The notes beneath the pieces are model-generated. The model was not told the DNA's origin. It did not search any database and saw nothing but the letters and a program-made list of their open reading frames with translations. The position numbers were made by a program, and so were the translations under genes. Positions 20,659-30,097 of a DNA stretch of 64,000 bases are shown in pieces. This DNA is from Herpomyces periplanetae (taxonomy: Eukaryota > Ascomycota > Laboulbeniomycetes > Herpomycetales > Herpomycetaceae): contig WMKJ01000015.1 of NCBI GenBank assembly GCA_009733715.1, forward strand, positions 1 to 64,000. Reading direction: 5' to 3'. The number at the start of each line of letters is the position of its first letter. Position 1 is the stretch's first letter.

Positions 20659-21331
20659 TCAAACTTTAGAGCTAGACGAATTAGAAGAGGCAAGGGAGTT
20701 TAAAGTGGCATCACCATCGACAAGAACACACCAACCATGAGGGTTTGAGCTTGTGAGGATTGTAGTAGTGGTGGGGACAGATGAAGAGTTGGACAAATTT
20801 TGGGTAGCTTGAGCATGTGAGCCAGCGATAACTACGTCAAAAGTGCCGGGTTGAGTGGCATACTGTAGACAATGATCATCGAAAGCACCGGGCTGGATCC
20901 ATACGGCTTTTATGCCGGCGGAAGAAGCGGCACGAAGAATTTGCAGGGTAACTTGAGGTGGTGTAACGATCGATAGAGAAGTAGAATCTGGACAGGGTAA
21001 ATGATTAATGGATGGAAGGGTATTAAAGGCGGTAAGATTTGAATTTTGGGGATAAGAAGTATCAAGAGATGATGATGAAGGGTTGGAACGCGCGAAAACT
21101 TGTCGAACACGAGGATTAATGGGAGTTACGCGTAGGCCACGCGCAATATACCATTGAAAGACTGTCTAGCGAGTGGGGAAAAAAGGTGGTTTTGGTAAGA
21201 GAATTTAACGGTGTAGACGTGCAGAAGACGATTAACTGACCTTTATGACCAAATTTATGGGGGTCAGAACTAGCACCCACGACGGCGAAACGAGGAGCAG
21301 AAAAGAAGATGTTTAGAGGATTAGCACCCAT
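20659..21331 (-). CDS. CoA-binding Rossmann domain protein (CoA_binding_2/YccU type)
   Basis: Two exons, 21331-21241 and 21161-20659, give 197 aa. Exon 1 codes FFSAPRFAVVGASSDPHKFGHK, the first beta strand and glycine loop of the CoA-binding fold; splicing adds VFQWYIARGLRVTPINPR, the next helix and strand typical of this family. Later pieces also fit: LPSINHLPCPDSTSLSIVTPP and AGIKAVWIQPGAFDD. The acceptor is the second AG of ctagacag, which alone keeps the family reading. These proteins resemble the nucleotide-binding half of succinyl-CoA synthetase alpha; their role is poorly known. Compared with the usual 130-150 aa, a Ser/Asn-rich loop (about residues 55-75) and a low-complexity tail are added. 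Confidence 0.85.
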
Positions 21332-21508
21332 TTAGAAGAAATTTAAGGATAAAGGGTATTGAGAGTGATAAAGTCAGGGAAGATTTAACTGGGGAGAAGA
21401 TGGATATATTGGGAATGAAAGTTGATAAATTAATTTACAAGATAATAAATAAAAAAAACAAGAACACACAAAGAATAAAAGGCGTACAAGGAAGGGAAGA
21501 ATAAGGAA

Positions 21509-23490
21509 TCAATTTATGGAAGAGTTTTGATAAGAAGTCCACGCGGGGAGTTGTACAGAATTGACGTGATCCATAGAATATGAAATACTGGGATCAAGAT
21601 CAGCAGTGTCGAAAGTGAAGAATTGGTTTGACGAGATCGAAAAGGACGATTTATCGTAGGCTGTCGAAACGATTGAAGATTCCTTCAAGTTGGCAGAGGT
21701 AGAGTTGCTATTACAGCCATCGGCATCGTTACAATTACCATTGACAACAGAATTTCGTGAATTGTTAGAACGTGACGAAGAGTTTGAACTGGAGGAAGAA
21801 TTAGGGTCATCGATATTTGGGTTAGTTGAGTTGGAGTTTGGTTTAGCATCGGGAGCAGTTGTAGATGATGCTGTAGCAGTTGCAGGGGTGGAGGAGGCAG
21901 AGGTGGTGTTCATAGCGCTGTCGGTTCTAGTTAAAAGGGTAGCTGATTTGGGATTTGTAGAAATGGGTAAATAAGTGTGGGAAAAAAAGAGATTATCGTC
22001 AGTAGTCGGAAGATTAGATGGCGGTGACGACGATGATGATGGTGATGATGACGATGGAGGAGGATAAGGAGAAGAAGATGATGATGATGATGATGATGAG
22101 GGGGATGATGAAGGATGAGCCGTAAAAGAAATCGTTGAAGTAGGAGTTAATAGAGAAACTTCCGACATAGATGGAGATGTAACTCCGGGATCAGAAGTTG
22201 GAGATGCATACTGTAAGGATAGAAAAGCTGAAGGGTTAGACAATGGGGTGGATGTGTGATACTTGGAAATTGGGATAACGGCAGAGTTCACAGGATGAGG
22301 CAATAAAGCAAGTGAAGATTGAGTTAAAGGTAGGGGAGACGCAGATGAAGCAGTGATAGACGTAACCGAAGCTGGAATGGAAGCGTTTGATGGAGGAATT
22401 TGGGATGGAGTCGTCAAGGAAAAGGTAGAAATTGGAGAGTTGGAAGCCGAAGGTAGAAGAGATGACTGAAAAGTAGAATGGTGATGACCGGCCAGGGCTG
22501 GAGCTCGACCGTTTAAATTAACCGGATTAACAGGCGAAGAAATAAACGACGGAGCGGGAGAAATTGACGGTGATGGAGTAGAATTTGAAAGCGGAGGAGT
22601 TGACTTGGTTAAAGAAGTGGGAGGTGGCGGCGGTGGAGGCGGTAACATTGGCTTAGGATATGTTATGTATTCAGTCGAACGAGACAGCAGAGATTTCCGG
22701 GCATTATGCCGTTCAAGATGGCGAATGCAAAGATCTTGACGAACAAACGATCGGTTACAATGGGGAAAATTGCAACGAAAAATCTGTTTAGGATTGTCTG
22801 CGGCAAAATTAGCTCGGAATCAATACATCACGAATAAGACACAAGCAATTCATGCCAACCAGATATCTCTGTAGAGTATGGTAAAAACAGAAACACTAGA
22901 ACAAAATACTCACGATTTAGTTGATGGCGATTTAGATGCTCGGCACGCGAGTACCGTTTCTCGCAACCCTGAAATAAGCAGGGGAACTTTTTCTCCAATC
23001 CTCTTCGACTCTTCCTCCTTCGAGATTTTTTGGGGGTGAAACTCGACTTGGAATTAACAGATTCAGTAACGGAGCAAGGGATAGCTAATGATGCGTGGGA
23101 ACTCGTGGGGGAATGGGATTCCATAGTTGTAAATTGTGGTGAAGAAAGTGGGGCAGTAGAGGATGGGGTAGAAGCGGCACATGGAATAGAAGTAGAAGCG
23201 GAAGCAGAAACGGACATGGAAACGGATGTAAGTGCAGGCGAAGCACAGGAAAAAGAAGATTGAATGAGAGAGGAGTGCTGCGGGGAGGAATTATTAAGAA
23301 GATTAGAGGTTTCGTCAAGATTCAAAATTTGAGGATGATGGTTTTCCGGGTATAACTGTTGCTGCTGCTGCTGCTGTTGTGGTTGATGAGCAGAATAGAG
23401 GGGAGGATAGGCTAAGTGATGAGGATTAGAAGGGAGATACTCCGTGTTGGATGAGGCTACAGGAACGAAATCAGGATATTTAAGAGACAT
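21509..23490 (-). CDS. C2H2 zinc-finger transcription factor with Gln/Ser-rich regions
   Basis: Exons 23490-22914 and 22797-21509 code 621 aa. The intron splits the first zinc finger; the join C|AC creates the His that completes FPCLFQGCEKRYSRAEHLNRHQLNH and leads straight into NPKQIFRC, so the acceptor cag at 22798 is well supported. Finger 2 is FRCNFPHCNRSFVRQDLCIRHLERH. The paired fingers, with RAEHLNRHQLN and FVRQDLCIRHLERH, resemble fungal regulators of carbon and stress responses, but I cannot name the orthologue. A basic stretch (KKSRRRKSRRGLEKK) just before finger 1 is a likely nuclear signal. The N-terminus has a run of 8 Gln; the C-terminal 400 residues are Pro/Ser/Thr/Asn-rich with poly-Pro and poly-Ser runs, as in activation domains. 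Confidence 0.88.
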
Positions 23491-24890
23491 TTTACAAAAG
23501 AGCCAATTGATATCAAAGGGGAAAGGTATCAAGGAGAGGGAAGGAAAAAAAAGGGTTCCAGTAGAAAAAAAACCACAAACGCAATGAAAGAGGCACGAAC
23601 ATAGGAGAGTTGGATAAAAAAATGGTTTAATTCAGGATAACGAATAAGGAAAATGTGAAATGCTCAGGTGAAAACAAGTTGACGCACGGACGAATAAATT
23701 CGAAAACCGGATAGTAATAAGTCCAAGGGAAAAGTGATATGGAAGGGAAAATTCAAGGGTAATATTAGACAAGGTTGTGATAATGGAAGTAGGAGAAAGG
23801 GAAGATGTGTGAAGTGGGGAATGGGCTGATTAAGAAGTGCATAAGTGGACGAGAAATACAACGGCGACGACCACGAGCAAGAGTAATAGAGGGTGGGAGG
23901 GGCAAAGGTGCGAGGATAAACGAGAAAATGGGTATAAGTGTAAAGTAGCAGCCGGGTAGAAGAGCGCAAGAAACAGACCGAGAGTGAAAGAATGTGTGTG
24001 TGTGCGTGTGTGCGGGTATTGAACAAGATTAACGAGGAGATAATGGGTAATTATCAAGGCTAGATAGCGGACAGATTTAAAGTTTTAAATGTGGCACGAT
24101 GAAGAATGATGAGGAGGCTATGATAAGTGATGAGGATAAATAGCATTAACTAGAAGTACACATGTGTAAAAGGGAAATGATGAGGTGAAATTTACGAGAG
24201 GCATAAATTGTATAAATTATGCTTTTAACGCTTACAATGGAGAATTATGAAGGATATTTCACAAAGTTGGCAGAATTGACTGGCTGAATAAGTAGAAGAA
24301 CCAAGTCAATGAAGCAAGTAAGCATCGAAGCAGAGTGTAGAAAGATGGAGTAACTGAGTAAAAGATTAAAAGAGAGATGGGGAAGAAGGTTGGAATGCGA
24401 TGATAGCAAACAGACAACATTTACAGCAAAATGCTTGTGCAAGTGCAGCAATATTAATGCAGAATCAAAGTGGGCTCTACAGGTTTACTTTGTCCAGCTG
24501 TAATAAACTAAATAGATGGACATGGATGCCCACAGACTTCAGAATAGCCAGATGATGTATAGAGAGAAATTTCACGTATAAAGGAAAGCGAGACAAATGG
24601 GCGGAACGTAGCAGAGACGAAATGAAAGATTAAGTGTAAAGCAATAAACGAAAAGTTAACATGAATGATCGGAAAGCAATTAACAGCCCAGCTCAATCCC
24701 GTTCAAGCATTGGTAGACAGTATAAGATGTAGAGCAAAGCAATACACAAGGCACGACGAGAAATTAAAGTTACACTAACGCAGCGAAGAAGCGACGTCAA
24801 ACTGACTGAAAGTCAAAGCGTTTTGAATTTTAGACCAAAAAAGAGCAAATGGACGACTTTTACTGAAACAACAAGACTTGAAGAAAGGGT

Positions 24891-24977
24891 TTCAGCCCTA
24901 TAAGGCTGAAGTGGGTCCACTCTTTCGGTGGGTCCTCAACAACTGTGGGTCCAGCCCTATAGGGCTGGAGTGGGTCC
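24891..24977. repeat. Paired palindromes and four GTGGGTCC octamers
   Basis: A 26-nt unit occurs at 24893-24918 and 24952-24977 with 24 of 26 bases equal. Each unit is a hairpin-capable palindrome followed by AGTGGGTCC. The right one, TCCAGCCCTATAGGGCTGGA (24950-24969), is perfect over 20 bp; the left, TTCAGCCCTATAAGGCTGAA (24891-24910), has one mismatch. GTGGGTCC itself occurs at 24911, 24928, 24945 and 24970, the first three 17 bp apart. Function unknown. Confidence 0.85.
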
Positions 24978-25448
24978 TTCCTTCCCGTGATCTTTCTTCT
25001 TTCGTCGACACTTTTCTTGTCTGGTTTTGCCTTTTTTACTTGCCCATTCTCATTGTTTTTACACCTTCTTTTCTATCCACTTCTTCCACTTAATGCTCTT
25101 CATTTTCCTTTCGGCAAACTTGCCTTAGTTTTACTGTAAAACGAAACCCCCATCCCCTCCGATACTCGCCCGAAAACGTTGTTTATTACATTTTCGGCTA
25201 ATGTCATTCTTCTATCACTATACGCTTATCGATCCAAATTATGCTCTCTGACACACTTTCTCTATTATCATTTACTTAATTTCTTTCAATGTTGAAACCT
25301 TCCAAGCTGATCCACAACCAGACATTATACCAAATTTGCCAAAATCGACCCATTTACATTTATCTTAAATCGTCTTCCCGTATTAGTAAAAGTAACGCTA
25401 GGCTATATAACGCATCGCTTCGCACCATTCAACTCCACACTCCGAGCC

Positions 25449-25588
25449 GTAATGCAATGTAATGTAAAGTGAGGTAAGGCAAGGTAAAGTAACGTAGCCT
25501 AGCTTAGCCTATTCCACTTTAACGTAACATAGCATAACGTAACCTAACCCAACGTAACGTAACTTAACGTAGCGCAGTGCAGCGTAGC
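25449..25588. repeat. 28 in-register degenerate pentamers (GTAAC-like)
   Basis: From 25449 to 25588 the sequence can be cut into 28 consecutive 5-bp units without any insertion or deletion. Commonest unit is GTAAC (7 copies), others are GTAAT, GTAAA, GTAGC, CTAAC, TTAAC, GCAAG and similar. The third base is A in 27 of 28 units and the second is T in most. There is no stop-free reading across it. Confidence 0.85.
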
Positions 25589-26622
25589 TTATGATCGGGC
25601 ACGGTGAAAGGTAATCGCCAACATTTTGTAATGCTACGTGTAAATGCGAACCAGACGACCCTAATCCATATTTCTGCAATTATCAAATACCCACCATCCA
25701 CTCGCTACTCGTTCTTCGAAATACCATGCATGCTTGCATGCACACACGCATACACCTACCCTTGATTTATTCATTCCCTCCACTTATTTGCCCTCCATTA
25801 CAACGTATCACGTTCAACTTGTTTGCACTGCGAAAATATCTCCGTCCAGCATTAGCCAACGTCACCTGATTGTTAGCCTGAGTGGAACAAGCTGCGAGAT
25901 GCAATTAATCAAGCACACGCAACATCAAACCAATCCACTTCTGATAAGAATATCAATCTTCATTACACACTTACAACTCTATTAACTCCTTACCACTCCA
26001 CTCACTTCTTCCTTCACTCTCGTTTGCTCACTTTTCTCACTTACCTATACACCCCTACTCACCCATGTTGTATTCTTCAATACCACCACTACTTCTCCCC
26101 TATACCCCCAGTCAGAGCCATATCGGCGGTCTAGAAATGACGTAAATACTCACCAACAAGCAAGCATCAGATCGTCAGAATTGACTTTAGTCCACCAAAT
26201 AAACCTTACTTTGCTCATCAACCTTTAGCGCTATAAGTGTGTATTACACTGTTAATACTGCATACCACCAATAATTACACTTACGCTCTCTCTCCTTCAG
26301 GTCACCTTAACTTAATTTAACTACATCCCTTGACCCCATTTTCCCACTAACTCATACTGACAAGTAATCCACGCTATCGAGGTTTCTTCGCCTCGATCAT
26401 CATTCCATCATCATGCTCCTCCCCCTCATCTTTTACCCCACACACACAATCGCAACCAACACTCGGTCCATCTACTCTTGTTACATCCTTCCCCACACGT
26501 TAACTACACGAATAATGAATTTAAATATTACAACATTACAATATTCAATAATGAAATCCTTTCAAACTTTCCCAACTTCTTCCATCCTCAAAACGTCTTC
26601 TCTTGCTAACTTAGCAAACACA

Positions 26623-28758
26623 TCATCCCTCAAATAAATCTTTCTCTACCATTTGTCGGCAAATCGGATGGTAAAATTCCCGATTCTTTACAAATGTCTC
26701 CCGCGCTAATCCAATATCACGACCTCCCAGCTCCCTATACAATGGTCGAACGTATTTCATTCTTCCCGTACGACTCAGTAAATCAACTGTCTTCTCAATA
26801 AGTTCCTCAACGCCAATTTTAACGCCCAGATTACAGATCCGACTCAATATTTCCAAGTTCCGACACTTGGAAAATTCATAAACTTGATCCATCAATTTAA
26901 CATCTTCCACACCATATACCCTCCAGTCACTGTTGATCATATCCAATAACATCATATATTGGTTTGTACTCCATCCCTCTAAATCTTGCTTGCTTGGTTT
27001 AAATTTCCCACTTCCTTTCCCTTCTGCTAAATCTTTCCATTTCTGGCGTAATTCCTCGCATAAAATAACCATTGAATCGTCATACTTTTGTGGTGGTGGG
27101 TATCCTGGCTCATATAACCATTTATTCCAATCAATTTCTTTCAATTTCTCTCCCGTTCCACCCGCCTTATTTCCCCCAAAAAATTCTACTAAACACTCTC
27201 GAAACTCTTCCGTTACCAATGATTTATACTTGAACTTGTCAAAGTAAAATTTTATAAATACGTCCCAATGTTCCCTGCCAAACAGCTTTTCTAAATAGTA
27301 CAAAAATGCACTACCCTTCTCATACGGAACTGATGAAAAACAGTCGTCCGGATCAATTCCTTTAAGATTAACCACCAGTTTGGTAAATTCATGATCTTCA
27401 CCAAACCTTTGAATATCTTCCTCCAAACTTTTCTCTCCTAAAATACTACAGATTCCTCGGTAACTTTCGCCTTCTATTTCTCCAAGTATCCTTCGCTCCA
27501 AATATCTTGTCCATCCTTCATTTAACCAGAAATGTTCCCATGACGCATTGCTAACTAAATTCCCACTCCAACTATGTGCTAATTCATGCGCAATAATGTT
27601 AACATTTGATCTATCTCCGCTGATAACAGACGGTGTAGCAAATGTGTAAACTGGATTCTCCATTCCGCCGTACGGAAAGGAGTCTGGCATAACTAAAACG
27701 TTTTGCTCTCCCCAAACATACCCAAAAATTAACTTTTCTGCCACGCCCATAAATCTATCCATACTATCTTCTAGTTCCCATTGGCATTGTTTAAGTTTAT
27801 CTGGACTTGACCAAACGCTACTCCGATGTCCAATTTTCCCGTTAACCATCTCTCCACTTGCTATGGCAAAAAGGTACATTGGTATGGGAACTTTTTGACT
27901 GAACGTGTATACTTTCTCCCCTTTTGCATCACTTTCCCCTTCAATGCTTACCATTAGTCCGCTTGCAATAACTGGCAAGGGTGAATGAATTCGAAAGTTT
28001 ACGCTAGACTTAACATCTGGTGTGTCTTGACATGGAAAAATACTTCTAGCGTGTATAGCTTGACACTGTGAAAACATAAAACTGTTTCGTTTATTTGACG
28101 TTTGTTCAGGCTTTAACCATTGTAAAGCTGTACATTGATCGGTTGTTTCAATGAAAATCTACTTCCCAGAAAGAGTAATGCTTCGTTAGCCCGTAACCTC
28201 TTCTTTTTCTTTTTCCAATAAACTCTTTTTCGTTTCCATCAAATGTTAATCCATAATCCCGTTTGGTGGCTTACCGAAACTTGGAATTGCTCTCGATGTT
28301 TATTCACGCCGATCACCAACCCGCATCCGAATGGTTCCACTCGCTCTGTTAACATCCATTCAGCTACTTTACCTGCTACTATTACTTTGGTAATCTTAAC
28401 GTAACTGTATATGAATGTACGTTCGCCCCCACCCCCGAGTACGCAATAGATTAGTTGAAGCCTTCTTAAGCTTATACCCATTTCCCCTTTCCCGTCAATT
28501 AATTTTAGCGGTTTAATCAACTTACCTTGTATCAAGGACAAGTGTGTCAACTTCTTTACCATTATTCTGTCGTACAACGTCCAACACGACGCTTCCCGAT
28601 ACTATTTCTCGGTCAAAATCAACCTTAAAATCCACATCAACGTGCTTCACCCCAAATTCATCATAATTCGAAAGTGTATTAGGATCCCGATGTGTTTGAC
28701 AACCCCCACCCTGCCTCTCACGGTGAATCTTTGAAACACGAGCTACTATTCCATCCAT
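26623..28758 (-). CDS. LAP2: Leukotriene A-4 hydrolase-type M1 aminopeptidase
   Basis: Three exons, 28758-28526, 28404-28275 and 28158-26623, code 632 aa, close to the roughly 610-670 aa of the family. The N-terminal piece DPNTLSNYDEFGVKHVDVDFKVDF and LVLDT|SYVKITKV, then VEPFGCGLVIGV and TALQWLKPEQTS, match LTA4H in order across both introns. The catalytic domain has PYGGMENPV (about 285-291), the zinc site HELAHSW (His312, Glu313, His316) with SGNLVSNASWEHFWLNEGWT giving the third ligand Glu335. The C-terminal helical domain is complete. Such enzymes are cytosolic/nuclear zinc aminopeptidases, in yeast with epoxide hydrolase activity. The first acceptor (atacag at 28405) was chosen because it restores the family sequence. 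Confidence 0.93.
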
Positions 28759-29077
28759 AATTTTCCTCCTTAACTATCAAACCCAAGTGCAAGATGTTAG
28801 TTGATTCGTAAATCCGAGATAATCCTCCTGCCCTCTTCCCTCGGTATAATTATCTTTCGTTCAACACTCTCAGCTTGTTTGTACTCGATCACTTTGAGAA
28901 TCTTTGAAAAGCAATTCACCTGCTTCAGCTCCCACAGTATTCGCTGATGTGTGCGTCAACTATGAAATTTTCGTGAAATCCAATCGAAAAAAGGTAGTTT
29001 GATGAAAGAGTATGATAATTTGTATAAAGAATATTATTTAACCCTTACATCAGCTATTTAAACTTGGGTTCAATTAT
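28759..29077. other. Promoter of the aminopeptidase gene
   Basis: About 320 bp between two minus-strand genes; contains T-rich and CTT-rich stretches. No gene or distinct motif seen. Confidence 0.5.
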
Positions 29078-30097
29078 TCACCCGGGTTTTTTACTCTCTG
29101 ATATTCCTTCCGATGGCATCTCCGTTGCAGCTGCAGCTGCTGCCGCCGCCGCCGCCGCAGCTGCTGCAGCTGCAGCTTCTTTCTTACGATTAGTGTAATC
29201 ACTTAACGTCAATTTCTTCTTAACTGGACTCGGTGTTGGCATAAAAGATGTATCAAGTGGTAATAGTGTATTCAGGGTTACGTTGACACTGATATTCTCA
29301 TTACTAGTCTTGCGATCGGATATGGGGACCGTTTCACTTGAGTTATTCGGCGCTTTCAAAGTATTCTTGGTTCCCTCGTCCGGACCAGGAGGCAAAATAA
29401 GCACCGGCTTTCCATTGTTCACTATCATTTCTTCTTTTCTAGTTTTATCCAATCCATTTACTTTACTGTCCAATTCACAGTGTCGGATTTTATTATCATT
29501 CGTTTCAGACATTGTAATTTCGTTTGTGCGTGTGGGCAAAAGGTGCTCTTTCAATTCACTTTTTGAAGAGTCAGAAATACCTGATATTATGGGTTTACCA
29601 TCTGACCTCCCAACTCCATCTTCAGATGCAGAATCAATTGCAACCATGCTTGTTGTCTCGTTTTGTTGCATGCGTTCAACTTTAGTTAAAGCAGGACTAA
29701 GTGACCTTGAATTGTTATCAGATGCTACTTTCTCTGTGTCCGATACTTTTGATACCGCTTGCATTGATTTAGCAGTTGCTTGAAGCTTTTGATAATCATC
29801 ACTGATCTGATTTTTTAATTGTTGTTCGCGTCTTTCTTTATTACGACATTCCCGTTCCCAAAATTTCGTCACATATTCACTCGGGCTCGTAAAATTCCTC
29901 ATGCCAAAATTGGGCCGTTCAACTGTGTACCATACATCGGACGAATTAACTGGGTCAGTTTGTGTCGTAATATGATCGTAATCCGTTTTAGGTCGTTGTA
30001 CCAAATTTTCCTCGTTCGCGACAACAGTGGTACATTCATTATCAGACGTTATAGTTATGCAAGCATCACCCGAAATGGTGGCTTGCGGAAGACTCAT
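29078..30097 (-). CDS. Unrecognised low-complexity protein with poly-Ala tract and KKKLTLSDY motif
   Basis: A single ORF of 339 aa, in-frame ATG at 30097. I cannot assign a family. The best ordered part is about residues 55-115 (VWYTVERPNFGMRNFTSPSEYVTKFWERECRNKERREQQ read in pieces), including a charged helix that may be a coiled coil. The rest is Ser/Thr/Asn/Asp-rich. Near the end, MPTPSPVKKKLTLSDYTNRKKEA resembles the short Lys-Lys-Lys-Leu-Ser/Thr-Leu-Ser-Asp/Glu-Tyr motif I associate with Set3-type chromatin proteins, but no SET or PHD domain is present. A run of 17 Ala codons in mixed GCN triplets (forward 29125-29175) follows. Real-gene status rests on length, composition and the plain start and stop; function is unknown. 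Confidence 0.55.
   Translation of the reverse strand: MSLPQATISGDACITITSDNECTTVVANEENLVQRPKTDYDHITTQTDPVNSSDVWYTVERPNFGMRNFTSPSEYVTKFWERECRNKERREQQLKNQISDDYQKLQATAKSMQAVSKVSDTEKVASDNNSRSLSPALTKVERMQQNETTSMVAIDSASEDGVGRSDGKPIISGISDSSKSELKEHLLPTRTNEITMSETNDNKIRHCELDSKVNGLDKTRKEEMIVNNGKPVLILPPGPDEGTKNTLKAPNNSSETVPISDRKTSNENISVNVTLNTLLPLDTSFMPTPSPVKKKLTLSDYTNRKKEAAAAAAAAAAAAAAAAATEMPSEGISESKKPG

Larger units (their letters stand above)
23491..26622. other. 3.1-kb gene-poor region with unusual repeats
   Basis: I find no gene on either strand. The right-hand part (25.1-26.6 kb) is C/T/A-rich with short ORFs of no recognisable composition. Two structured blocks stand out and are listed separately: palindromes with GTGGGTCC octamers at 24891-24977 and in-register pentamers at 25449-25588. 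A short (GT)n run lies at about 23995-24012. Part of this must be the promoter and 5' UTR of the zinc-finger gene. Confidence 0.6.

Noticed and set aside
21690-21974. 94-aa frame opposite the zinc-finger gene
   Set aside because: Mirror of Ser/Thr/Asn codons of the real gene; acidic Leu/Glu/Val composition is the expected shadow.
24878-25093. 71-aa frame across the paired palindromes
   Set aside because: Its middle is dictated by the palindromes and octamers; tail is ordinary CT-rich sequence with no family pattern.
25449-25588. Telomere-like repeat
   Set aside because: Unit is five bases and too variable, with no G-run; it lies inside the region, not at an end.
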